Positions 15,893-23,229 of a stretch of 39,292 nt of DNA are shown one piece after another (position 1 is the first letter of the stretch; every line of letters begins with the position of its first letter). Source of the DNA: [Mycobacterium] manitobense. Its GTDB lineage: Bacteria; Actinomycetota; Actinomycetes; Mycobacteriales; Mycobacteriaceae. The stretch spans positions 1 through 39,292 of the forward strand of contig NZ_JACKSJ010000208.1 of NCBI RefSeq assembly GCF_025821665.1. The letters are read 5' to 3'. The notes below the pieces were generated by a model. It searched no databases. It was not told where the DNA came from and saw nothing but the letters and a program-made list of their open reading frames with translations. Position numbers and translations under genes: made by a program.

Positions 15893-17164
15893 TTACCTTC
15901 CTTCGGGGACTGGATTCGAATTGAGCGCGGCACTCGCCGCGGCGAACGGCTCGAGTGGTGCGCGGGCCATCCCCGCGCCGATCTGGCCGCCGGCACGGCC
16001 CGCGATGCCGATGTCCATGACGGGCGTGACGCCGGTGCCCACCACCCGGTGCACATCGATTCCGGCGGGAGAACCGCGGAAGCCGAAGTACGGCAACGAG
16101 AAGTGCGGGCTCTCGCCGTGGCAGATCCGGTACATGTCGGCGTTGGCCGCGATCATCGCGTCGACGCCGCCCTGGTAGTCCTGCAGCGTGAACGCCGACG
16201 TCTGGGCGAAGGCTCCGAGGCCCGCCGCCTCGGTGATGATGCTCTCGCCACCCATGAATTCGGCGTCGTCGATGGTGTGGCCGTCGGTCAGCTTGTAGTG
16301 GTCGAAGCCCGGCAGCGGCCCGGTGAACCAGGTGTCGCCCAGGCCGGACACCGTGATGCCGAACTGCCTGCACGACATGGCCATCGACGTCACGATCGAA
16401 CTGCCGGGCACCCCAGCGGCGGCGTTGGCCAGCAGCTTCGCGGCCGCCATGGCGGGCCGCAGGAAGAAGTAGTCGCCGGTGGTGAGATAGCCGACCAGCG
16501 CCTCGTTCTCGGCGGCGCCGGCGTGCAGTGCGGGCACGATCTCACGCAGCAGCAGCAGCGACGCCGCGGTGTTGCGGCTGTGCAGTTCGTCGCCCTGGCG
16601 CAGTGCCCGCGCCATGATCGGCAACAGGGGGATACCGCGGGTCCGCCGGATCGCCGCGCCGAGCGCCGGGCCGATGACGTCGGCGAGGAAGCGCAGGTTC
16701 TCGCGGACCGCGTCGTTCCACACGCCGTAATTCAGCCGGTGCGGCGTCTCGCCCTCGAAGAGCGTGCAGAAGGCGCGCTCCCCCGTCGTCGCGTCCTCGA
16801 CCACGACGACGGGCATCGATGCGGACGTGACGCCGGCCAGCGAGCCGATGCAACCGTGGTCCTGACAGCCGGCGACCTCGATGTCGCCCGCCGCGAAGGC
16901 ATCGGCCGCCGCGTCGAGGTCCGCGGCGAGGCCTTCGTTGACCGCGGCGCCGAGCACCGCCGTGCGCTGCCCGCCGCGGTAGGCGCTCCACGGCATGGTG
17001 GGGCCCGAGGTGAGGATCATCCGGCGACGCAGTCCGGGGACGACGTCGATCGCGGGGGCGACGTCGACGAGCACCGGTTGGACGCTGCGGACCCGGTCGA
17101 GTGCGACGTCGTTCGGCGTCGCCGCCGGACGGCCTGTCGGCGCTGCCGGCATCGAGACGGTCAT
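15893..17164 (-). CDS. DUF1116 protein (YlbE/AllG-like)
   Basis: 423 residues. Segments such as GGQRTAVLGAAVNEGLA, CQDHGCIGSLAGVTSASMPV and AFCTLFEGE match the DUF1116 family (E. coli YlbE). In E. coli this gene neighbours fdrA and ylbF in the allantoin/oxamate region, where these products have been linked to oxamate carbamoyl transfer; neither partner is present here. It is the first gene of the operon, with AAAGGA five bases before the ATG at 17164. Two LacI operators lie at 17181-17194 and 17225-17242. The enzymatic role is unknown; an acyl or carbamoyl transfer step is only a guess from the family's context. Confidence 0.85.
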   Translation of the reverse strand: MTVSMPAAPTGRPAATPNDVALDRVRSVQPVLVDVAPAIDVVPGLRRRMILTSGPTMPWSAYRGGQRTAVLGAAVNEGLAADLDAAADAFAAGDIEVAGCQDHGCIGSLAGVTSASMPVVVVEDATTGERAFCTLFEGETPHRLNYGVWNDAVRENLRFLADVIGPALGAAIRRTRGIPLLPIMARALRQGDELHSRNTAASLLLLREIVPALHAGAAENEALVGYLTTGDYFFLRPAMAAAKLLANAAAGVPGSSIVTSMAMSCRQFGITVSGLGDTWFTGPLPGFDHYKLTDGHTIDDAEFMGGESIITEAAGLGAFAQTSAFTLQDYQGGVDAMIAANADMYRICHGESPHFSLPYFGFRGSPAGIDVHRVVGTGVTPVMDIGIAGRAGGQIGAGMARAPLEPFAAASAALNSNPVPEGR

Positions 17165-17180
17165 CGAAGTCCTTTCGCTG

Positions 17181-17198
17181 TGATTAAACGTTTTGGCG
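17181..17198. promoter_or_regulatory. LacI-type operator 1
   Basis: TGA-T-TAAACGTTTT-G, with central AAACGTTT (17186-17193). It lies 16 bases upstream of the DUF1116 start and is the proximal of two sites, 44 bases from the matching position of the distal one (about four helical turns). Confidence 0.65.
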
Positions 17199-17224
17199 CT
17201 GCTTGTGGTCCTGCTGATCTGAGT

Positions 17225-17242
17225 TGATAAAACGTTTTGTCA
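17225..17242. promoter_or_regulatory. LacI-type operator 2
   Basis: TGA-T-AAAACGTTTT-G-TCA: a perfect 10-bp palindrome (17229-17238) with matching outer TGA/TCA. The central CG and flanking A/T fit the classic LacI/GalR operator. It is the best of the three sites in the locus. Confidence 0.72.
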
Positions 17243-17335
17243 GATGATGCAGCTCACATTCGCGGGTGTCAAGGGGGTGGCGTCACACCTGCCGTGCCCC
17301 AGGGGTGCGCCCGTCCGGTGTGGCAGCCTGTCGGC

Positions 17336-18139
17336 GTGAATGACTCCGGCGCGCGGACCCCGTCCACGCCGGCGCAGCTCCCCGACGTCGTCACCGCGCT
17401 GGCCGACGGTTTCCCGGCGACGTTGATGTGGCGGAACGAACTGGGCGGATTGACCTTTCGCATCGATCGCGGCCGGAACGACAGGCGGTACGTCAAGTGG
17501 GTCGCCCTCGGAACACCCGAGATCGACCTCGCCGCAGAAGCGGAGCGACTGGCCTGGGCGCAGCCGTGGGCCGTGGTCCCCCGCGTCCTCGACCACGGCC
17601 GCGACGCCGCGGGTGAGTGGCTCGTCACCGAGGAGGTGCCCGGCCGTTCGGCGGTCGAGTGGAAGGGCGACCCGGCGGTGGCGGCCGCGGCGATCGGCCG
17701 GGGGCTGCGGTCACTGCACGACGCGCTGCCCCCGGCCGAGTGCCCGTTCGAGTGGAGCGTGCAGCGACGCCTGCTACGGGCTGACACCCGCATCGCCGAC
17801 GGTGAAGGACCCGCGCATTGGGCGCCCGAACACCGGCACCTCGGACTGCCCGCCGCGCGCGCACGCCTCGACGACCCGCCGCCGATCGACCGCCTGGTGG
17901 TCTGCCACGGCGATGCGTGCACACCCAACACGCTGCTGCACGACGACGGCGACTTCGCCGCGCACGTCGACCTCGGATCACTCGGTGTGGCGGACCGATG
18001 GGCGGACCTCGCCGTCGCGACGTGGAGCCTCGACTGGGACTACGGCCCCGGGTTCGACCGAGTGCTGTTGCAGGCCTACGGGATCGAGGCCGACGAACCG
18101 CGCATCGCCTACTACCGGCTGCTCTACGACCTCGCCTGA
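17336..18139 (+). CDS. APH(3')-like aminoglycoside phosphotransferase family protein
   Basis: 267 residues from GTG 17336, the common length of APH(3') kinases. The catalytic loop VVCHGDACTPNTLL holds D193, and AAHVDLGSLGVADRWADLAV is the metal-binding segment with its DLG. YVKWVALG near the N-terminus carries the ATP-contacting lysine. An open frame runs 33 codons further upstream but would cross operator 2, so the GTG is preferred. Such kinases phosphorylate aminoglycosides, but many chromosomal actinobacterial members have no known resistance role. Base composition does not suggest recent transfer. The last 16 bases overlap the convergent methyltransferase gene. Confidence 0.85.
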   Translation: MNDSGARTPSTPAQLPDVVTALADGFPATLMWRNELGGLTFRIDRGRNDRRYVKWVALGTPEIDLAAEAERLAWAQPWAVVPRVLDHGRDAAGEWLVTEEVPGRSAVEWKGDPAVAAAAIGRGLRSLHDALPPAECPFEWSVQRRLLRADTRIADGEGPAHWAPEHRHLGLPAARARLDDPPPIDRLVVCHGDACTPNTLLHDDGDFAAHVDLGSLGVADRWADLAVATWSLDWDYGPGFDRVLLQAYGIEADEPRIAYYRLLYDLA

Positions 18140-18903
18140 GCCGTGGCGGTGACGACGAACAGCGTGATCGAGGCGAAGAACGGTTCCGCGTCGAGGTGCT
18201 GCAGCCAGCTGCGGCCCTGCTCGTCGCTCAGGTAGCCGGCGGCCACGGCGCCTTCGGTGACCGACCGGATGGTGAGGACGTTCTCGGCCTCGGCGGCGTC
18301 GGTGAACACCACGGTGGCCGGGATGATCGCGTCGACCGTCAACCCGGCATCGCGGAGCAGCCGGGGCAGTGTCCGGCCGATGGTGGCGTTGGGCGCGGTG
18401 CGCTCGACGTTGAATGCGGTGTACGCGCGGCTGGCGGCGGCGTCCGGGTGGTCGATGACCAGGGTGGCCCAGTCCGGTTCGACGCAGACGATCCGCCCCG
18501 CCGGGCGCAACAGCCGGGCGGCCTCACCGATCACCGTGGCCGGCGACGACACGTGCTGCAGCATCCGGTCGATGTGCACCCGGTCCACTGAACGGCTCTC
18601 GACGGGCAGCCGGTGTGCGTCGGCGATCTCGGTCGACACGTTGGCCAGGTCGGCGGTGTCGGTCCGCGCGTGCCGGATCAGTTCGGCGTCGTGGTCGATG
18701 CCGATCACCCGTCCGGTCGGGCCGACCGCCTCGGCGTAGGACCTCAGGTCGGCGCCCGGCCCGCATCCCACGTCGACGACCACGTGCCCGCTGCCCAGGT
18801 CGAGTTGCGCATTCCCGATCGCCTTGAACCTGCCCGCATCGGAATGCGCGAGCCGCAGCAGGTAGTCGCGCGAACGCGCCGCTTCCAGCGGTGTTCGTGA
18901 CAT
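18124..18903 (-). CDS. SAM-dependent methyltransferase
   Basis: 259 residues of the class I methyltransferase type (methyltransf_11/25). Motif I is VVVDVGCGPGADLRSYAEAV, followed by GIDHDAELIRHAR and the acidic motif IADAHRLPVESRSVDRVHI; LRPAGRIVCVEPDW is the post-motif strand. The ATG at 18903 is chosen over TTG 18906 because TACGCT (18910-18915) sits six bases before it, giving a leaderless transcript. The acceptor is unknown. It stands alone between the convergent APH-like gene and the LysE-type gene. Confidence 0.87.
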   Translation of the reverse strand: MSRTPLEAARSRDYLLRLAHSDAGRFKAIGNAQLDLGSGHVVVDVGCGPGADLRSYAEAVGPTGRVIGIDHDAELIRHARTDTADLANVSTEIADAHRLPVESRSVDRVHIDRMLQHVSSPATVIGEAARLLRPAGRIVCVEPDWATLVIDHPDAAASRAYTAFNVERTAPNATIGRTLPRLLRDAGLTVDAIIPATVVFTDAAEAENVLTIRSVTEGAVAAGYLSDEQGRSWLQHLDAEPFFASITLFVVTATAQARS

Positions 18904-18909
18904 CAATCG

Positions 18910-18915
18910 AGCGTA
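18910..18915 (-). promoter_or_regulatory. Predicted -10 box of methyltransferase gene (leaderless)
   Basis: TACGCT read on the minus strand, six bases before ATG 18903. It is the same hexamer as before the WcbI-like gene. Confidence 0.45.
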
Positions 18916-18957
18916 GTGGCCCGACTCGGGCGCCAGCCGTTTTGCGCCGATCAGTGC

Positions 18958-19584
18958 CTACTTGTCGACGGCCATCTTCACGGCCATCCCGCCCAGCAGC
19001 GTCCCCGCTACGTACCGCTGCACCCGCAGCCAGACCGGTCGCGCGGTGAGGAAGCCGGAGATGGTGGCCGCGGCGAGCACGATCGCACCGTTGACGGTGA
19101 CCGCGATGGCGATCTGGACCAGCCCGAGCAGCAGCGCCTGCAACCAGATCGACCCGCGCGCCGGATCGATGAACTGCGGGATGAGCGCCATGTACATCAG
19201 CGCGATCTTCGGGTTCAGCAGGTTGGTGACCAGGCCCATCCCGAACAGCCGCAGCGGCCGGTGCGCCACCTGGTCGGCGCCGCCGAATGGCGACTTCCCG
19301 CCGGGCCGCAGCATGGTCCACGCCAGGTAGCCGAGGTACAGCGCACCGGCGACCTTGACGGCGGTGAACAGCGCGGGCACCGCCACGAAGATCGCCGTGA
19401 GGCCGAGCGTGGCCGCCGACAGGTACACCGCGAAACCCGTCGCGACGCCTGCGAGTGACACCAACCCGGCGGAACGGCCCTGGCTGACGCTGCGCGAGGC
19501 GAGGTAGATCATGTTCGGCCCCGGCGTCAGCACCATGAGGAGGGCGACGAGCGCGACACCGGCGACGGCGGAGAAGTCGATCAC
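18958..19584 (-). CDS. LysE/RhtB-family amino acid exporter
   Basis: 208 residues, typical for the family. The N-terminal LLMVLTPGPNMIYLASRS carries the conserved TPGPN motif. Six hydrophobic segments follow, with GALYLGYLAWTMLR and LVTNLLNPKIALMYMALIPQF also characteristic. Members export amino acids or related metabolites across the cytoplasmic membrane. The start is GTG 19584 with GAGGA eight bases before it. No regulator is adjacent; the next minus-strand gene upstream, the histidine kinase, ends 43 bases away at 19627. The substrate is not predictable. Confidence 0.9.
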   Translation of the reverse strand: MIDFSAVAGVALVALLMVLTPGPNMIYLASRSVSQGRSAGLVSLAGVATGFAVYLSAATLGLTAIFVAVPALFTAVKVAGALYLGYLAWTMLRPGGKSPFGGADQVAHRPLRLFGMGLVTNLLNPKIALMYMALIPQFIDPARGSIWLQALLLGLVQIAIAVTVNGAIVLAAATISGFLTARPVWLRVQRYVAGTLLGGMAVKMAVDK

Positions 19585-19626
19585 GCCCGCAATCCTCGTC
19601 CTCGCCGGCTCCCGGCCGCCACCGAT

Positions 19627-20835
19627 TTACCGGCACTCACCCGCGCCGAGCGCGGGTTCCGGCGGCGAGGTGACGGTGATCCGGGTGCCCTCGCCGACCT
19701 TCGACTCGACGTGCAGGTGCCCGCCCATCGCGTCGATGCGCACCATCAGCGACGCCAGGCCGATGTGCCCCTGCGCGACCCGCTGGTCGACGATCGCCGG
19801 ATCGAATCCGGTGCCGTCGTCGACGATGGTGAGCACCACGCGGTCACCGGCGCGTCGCAGCGACACCGTCACCTCGGTGGCGCCCGCGTGCTTGCCGATG
19901 TTGGTGAGCAGCTCGCGCGCCGCCCGGTACAGCAGCGCCTGCGAGGCCGGGGATCCGACGTCCTCCAGGTCGGCTTCGAGCAGGAAATCGCTGCGAGAGC
20001 CGTGCTGGCGCAACAGTTCCCGCACCGCCTCAGTGAGGCCGAGTTGCGCCAGCACCTGCGGGTGCAGTTCGGTCACCGTCGAGCGCATCCCGGCTGCGGT
20101 GTCCTGCAGCGCGGCGTACACCTCGTCGAGGCGGGCGTCGGGATGACGTTCGCGGATCTCGTCGAGCTGCATCCGGGCGGCGAGCAGTGTCTGCAGAGGG
20201 CCGTCGTGCAGGTGCTCGGCCAGTTCCCGGTTCTGGCGTTCCTCCGCGCGGGTCGACTCGTAGACCAGCCGGCGACGCACCTCCTGCAGAGCCCGCACGC
20301 GCGCCGCCCGGCGGGCGAGCACGAAACACAGCGCGGTGGTGGCGACGGCCAGCCACACGAGGAATCCGAACTGCAGATACACCATGTCCGGCATGCCGAC
20401 GCGGTCGTCGCGCTTGGAGTAGACCACCCACACCGCGAGATAGCCGACGGCGGTGCTCAATCCGAGCACCGCGGTCAGCACCGGACGGTCCTGGAACGCC
20501 ACCGACAGCGGCAGCAGGAAGAAGACCGGGAGCAGCGCGGCGGTCGCGCCGCCCGACACCAGGCACAGCACCACCACCACCGCGACGTCGACCGCGGTGG
20601 GCGCCCACGTCGACCAGCGCGGCAACCGACCGCGGTGGATCGCCACCAGCCACGCCACCGCGGCAACGGCGTAGCAGCCCAGGATCGCGGCGTAGAACGC
20701 AGGCAGCCAGTGGTCGACCTCCCACTCCATGACCAGCACGAGCATCAGGGCGATCAGCGGCAGCCGCAGCACCGCCGCCACCCGGACGGGTTCGGTGAAG
20801 TACCCCTCGAGCAGCTGGCGGGTGCCGTAAACCAT
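19627..20835 (-). CDS. Sensor histidine kinase, NarL/DegS type (HisKA_3)
   Basis: 402 residues. About six predicted N-terminal membrane helices with short loops (residues ~25-190) are followed by a coiled segment and the dimerisation helix RELAEHLHDGPLQTLL, with H210 as the phospho-acceptor. The HATPase region has LLTNIGKHAGATEV (N box), VDDGTGFD (G1) and GHIGLASL (G2). The ATG at 20835 lies one base after the response regulator stop, so the pair is coupled. The near absence of an extracytoplasmic domain suggests it senses membrane state or something within the membrane (inference). Confidence 0.92.
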   Translation of the reverse strand: MVYGTRQLLEGYFTEPVRVAAVLRLPLIALMLVLVMEWEVDHWLPAFYAAILGCYAVAAVAWLVAIHRGRLPRWSTWAPTAVDVAVVVVLCLVSGGATAALLPVFFLLPLSVAFQDRPVLTAVLGLSTAVGYLAVWVVYSKRDDRVGMPDMVYLQFGFLVWLAVATTALCFVLARRAARVRALQEVRRRLVYESTRAEERQNRELAEHLHDGPLQTLLAARMQLDEIRERHPDARLDEVYAALQDTAAGMRSTVTELHPQVLAQLGLTEAVRELLRQHGSRSDFLLEADLEDVGSPASQALLYRAARELLTNIGKHAGATEVTVSLRRAGDRVVLTIVDDGTGFDPAIVDQRVAQGHIGLASLMVRIDAMGGHLHVESKVGEGTRITVTSPPEPALGAGECR

Positions 20836-20836
20836 G

Positions 20837-21487
20837 TCAGTCGAGCAGTTTTCGGCGCATCGCCTCGGCGACCGCCGCGCCGCGGTCACTCACTCCGAGC
20901 TTCTCGTAGAGCCGCTGCACGTGGGTCTTCACCGTCGACGGCGCGAGGAACATGTCCTTGGCCATCGCCGGGATGCTGCGCCCCGCGGCGATCATCGTGA
21001 GCACCTCGCGCTCGCGCGGGCTCAGCACCGGGGCGTCCGGTTCGTTGCGACGGCGGATCTCACCGGCCAGTCCCACGGCCAGCGCCGGGGCGATGACATC
21101 GCGACCTTTGGCGCAGTCGAGCACCGCGTCGACCAGTTCGCTGCGCGACGACTCCTTCGACAGGAAGCCGGCGGCGCCCTCCTGTATCGCCTTGTAGACG
21201 ATCGCGGATTCGTCGTGGGCCGACAGCAGCAGCACCCGGGTGGACAGGTCGTCGCGGGCGACCGCCGCGGCCACCTCCGCACCGTCCAGCCCCGGCATGC
21301 GGTAGTCCAGCAGCGCCACCTGCGGCCGGTGCTCGCGGATCATGGCCAGGGCGGCCACACCGTCGTCGGCCTCGGCCACCACGTCGATCGCACCACTGGA
21401 CTGCAGCGCACGCACCACTCCGTCGCGGAACAGCGGGTGATCGTCGCCCACCACCACGCGCACCTTGCCGAGCGCCTCGTCGGCCAC
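20837..21487 (-). CDS. LuxR/NarL-family response regulator
   Basis: 216 residues. The receiver domain has the acidic pair D15-D16, phospho-acceptor D61 in VALLDYRMPGLDG, and the conserved lysine in GFLSKES. The output domain LSPREREVLTMIAAG to STVKTHVQRLYEKLGV is a LuxR-type helix-turn-helix. The start is GTG 21487. The gene is followed directly by its cognate kinase and is divergent from the small secreted peptide gene at 21662. The 175-base region between them holds two palindromes suited to a NarL-type dimer, so autoregulation and control of the peptide gene are likely (inference). Confidence 0.92.
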   Translation of the reverse strand: MADEALGKVRVVVGDDHPLFRDGVVRALQSSGAIDVVAEADDGVAALAMIREHRPQVALLDYRMPGLDGAEVAAAVARDDLSTRVLLLSAHDESAIVYKAIQEGAAGFLSKESSRSELVDAVLDCAKGRDVIAPALAVGLAGEIRRRNEPDAPVLSPREREVLTMIAAGRSIPAMAKDMFLAPSTVKTHVQRLYEKLGVSDRGAAVAEAMRRKLLD

Positions 21488-21516
21488 GCCAGTCAGCTTG
21501 ACACAGCGGTCGCCGC

Positions 21517-21538
21517 CGTTCCCCCGATCGGGGGAACG
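21517..21538. promoter_or_regulatory. 22-bp perfect palindrome (candidate response-regulator site)
   Basis: The half-site CGTTCCCCCGA is followed by its exact reverse complement with no spacer. It lies between the divergent response regulator and the secreted peptide gene, centred at 21527/21528. Confidence 0.6.
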
Positions 21539-21552
21539 GGGATTCCTCCGGT

Positions 21553-21574
21553 GTGCCCGCCGATCGGCGGACAG
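21553..21574. promoter_or_regulatory. Second palindrome, same core
   Basis: An imperfect palindrome with a perfect 14-bp centre CCGCCGATCGGCGG. The centre at 21563/21564 is 36 bases from that of the perfect palindrome and shares CGATCG at its middle. It would sit near -44 if a CATAGT box at 21595-21600 is the -10 of the peptide gene. Confidence 0.5.
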
Positions 21575-21661
21575 ACGCAGGCCCCGGATCGCGACATAGT
21601 TGTGTCATCGCCGGAGAACACCGGCGGAAGAACTCAAAAGTCAACGAACACAGGAGAAATC

Positions 21662-21886
21662 ATGAACACCATCGTCCGCGTCCTCGCCCTCCCCGTCCTC
21701 TCGGCCGGCATCATCGGTGGCGCTGCGCTCGGCCTGGCCGGCACCGCATCGGCCGCCCCGCAGACCGCTCCGCAGGACCCCGGCCACTCCTACGTCCAGC
21801 CGACCAAGGCGAAGCCGACCGCTCAGCAGATGAAGGGCTCACACCACCGCAAGAAGGTCATGCGCCACCACCGGCGACACCACTGA
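21662..21886 (+). CDS. Small secreted His/Lys/Arg-rich protein
   Basis: 74 residues. Residues 1-31 are a clear Sec signal peptide (one early Arg, a long hydrophobic stretch, ending GTASA|APQ). The mature part of about 43 residues is Pro/Gln/Lys-rich and ends in a strongly basic tail with three His pairs: GSHHRKKVMRHHRRHH. There is no cysteine. AGGAGA precedes the ATG, and a strong hairpin follows the stop. I recognise no family. A metal-binding, envelope-binding or antimicrobial role is conceivable from composition only. Its position opposite a two-component system suggests it is that system's target. Confidence 0.8.
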   Translation: MNTIVRVLALPVLSAGIIGGAALGLAGTASAAPQTAPQDPGHSYVQPTKAKPTAQQMKGSHHRKKVMRHHRRHH

Positions 21887-21897
21887 TCCACCCACCA

Positions 21898-21933
21898 CCG
21901 ACGGCCCCGCCACCTCCACGGCGGGGCCGTCGG
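21898..21933. terminator. Strong hairpin after the secreted peptide gene
   Basis: A perfect 14-bp GC-rich stem (CCGACGGCCCCGCC and its complement) with an 8-base loop, starting 12 bases after the stop codon. It lacks a T-tract, which is usual in mycobacteria. It separates the peptide gene from fadE2. Confidence 0.75.
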
Positions 21934-21987
21934 CCTGTGTCGGCACCGGCGGGCGTAGGCGGGAGCCGCCTGCTTTTACACGTGTCA

Positions 21988-21993
21988 TATCGT
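21988..21993 (+). promoter_or_regulatory. Predicted -10 box of fadE2 (leaderless)
   Basis: TATCGT ends six bases before the ATG at 22000. The 8-bp palindrome ACACGTGT lies directly upstream (21979-21986) and could be a regulator site. Confidence 0.5.
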
Positions 21994-21999
21994 GGCCAG

Positions 22000-23229
22000 A
22001 TGGACTTCGCGATGTCGGCCAAGGCGCAGGATTACCACAAGCGGCTGACCGCTTTCATGACCGAGTACGTGTTCCCCGCCGAGGCGGAGTACCACCGCTA
22101 CCGCGAGGAGGCCGGGCCCAAGGACCACACCGTCCCGCCGATCGTCGAGGAGCTCAAGGTCCGCGCCAAGGAGCAGGGGCTGTGGAATCTGTTCCTGCCA
22201 TCGCTGTCGGGTCTGTCCAACATCGAGTACGCGCCGCTGGCCGAGCTGTCGGGGTGGAGCCCCGAGATCGGTCCCGAGGTGATCAACTGCGCCGCCCCCG
22301 ACACCGGCAACATGGAGACGCTGCACCTGTTCGCCACCGAGGAGCAGAGCAAGCAGTGGCTGGAACCGCTGCTGGCCGGTGAGATCCGCAGTGCGTTCGC
22401 GATGACCGAGCCCGCCGTCGCCTCCAGCGACGCCCGCAACATCGAGACGACGATGCTGCGCGACGGCGACGACTACGTGATCAACGGCCGCAAGTGGTGG
22501 ATCACCGGCGCCGCCGACCCGCGCTGCAAGATCCTGATCGTTATGGGCCGCACCAACCCCGACGCGGCCAGTCACCAGCAGCAGTCGATGATCCTGGTGC
22601 CGGCCGACACCCCCGGGGTGTCCATCGAGCGCTCGCTTCCGGTGTTCGGCTGGCAGGACCAGCACGGGCACTGCGAGATCACCTTCGACAACGTGCGGGT
22701 GCCGTCGTCGAACCTGCTGCACGAGGAGGGCAGCGGCTTCGCGATCGCCCAGGCGCGGCTGGGCCCCGGCCGCATCCACCACTGCATGCGGGCCCTCGGC
22801 GCGGCCGAGCGTGCGCTCGCGCTGATGGTCGACCGGGTGCACAAGCGGGTCGCATTCGGCAAGCCGCTGGCGGAGCAGGGCGTGGTACGGGAAGCGATCG
22901 CCAGGTCACGCAACGAGATCGACCAGGCCCGGCTGCTGTGCGAGAAGGCGGCGTGGACCATCGACCAGCACGGCAACAAGGGCGCGGCTGTGCTCGTCGC
23001 GCAGATCAAATCGGTCGCACCGCAGGTGGCGTGCGACGTCATCGATCGGGCGATCCAGGTGCACGGCGGCGCAGGCGTCAGCGACGACTTCCCGCTGGCC
23101 CGGCTGTACAGCTGGCACCGCGCGATGCGGCTGTTCGACGGTCCCGACGAGGTGCACATGCGGACCATCGCCCGCGCCGAGCTCGGCAGGGAGAAGTCCC
23201 CGTTCGCCGCGGCGGTGACCGGCGCGTGA
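22000..23229 (+). CDS. fadE2: Acyl-CoA dehydrogenase, FadE2-like (ACAD10/11 type)
   Basis: 409 residues. Family signatures: FAMTEPAVASSDARNIETT, GRKWWITGAADPRC, KRVAFGKPLAEQGVV and IQVHGGAGVSDDFPLARLY. The C-terminal FDGPDEVHMRTIARAELG is the variant seen in ACAD10/11-like enzymes in place of the usual EGT motif, so it differs from the enzyme at 9392. The pairing with a PtpB-type phosphatase matches, from memory, M. tuberculosis fadE2 (Rv0154c)-ptbB (Rv0153c). Its stop overlaps the phosphatase start (GTGA). It oxidises an acyl-CoA with FAD; human ACAD10/11 relatives act on 4-hydroxyacyl substrates, but this is not shown here. Confidence 0.88.
   Translation: MDFAMSAKAQDYHKRLTAFMTEYVFPAEAEYHRYREEAGPKDHTVPPIVEELKVRAKEQGLWNLFLPSLSGLSNIEYAPLAELSGWSPEIGPEVINCAAPDTGNMETLHLFATEEQSKQWLEPLLAGEIRSAFAMTEPAVASSDARNIETTMLRDGDDYVINGRKWWITGAADPRCKILIVMGRTNPDAASHQQQSMILVPADTPGVSIERSLPVFGWQDQHGHCEITFDNVRVPSSNLLHEEGSGFAIAQARLGPGRIHHCMRALGAAERALALMVDRVHKRVAFGKPLAEQGVVREAIARSRNEIDQARLLCEKAAWTIDQHGNKGAAVLVAQIKSVAPQVACDVIDRAIQVHGGAGVSDDFPLARLYSWHRAMRLFDGPDEVHMRTIARAELGREKSPFAAAVTGA

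Noticed and set aside
11183..17242. The whole LacI locus as a recently acquired island
   Set aside because: No integrase, insertion sequence, tRNA or direct repeats at its edges, and base composition matches the flanks.
17237..17335. N-terminal extension of the APH-like gene
   Set aside because: It would start inside LacI operator 2 and lacks a ribosome site; GTG 17336 gives the usual family length.
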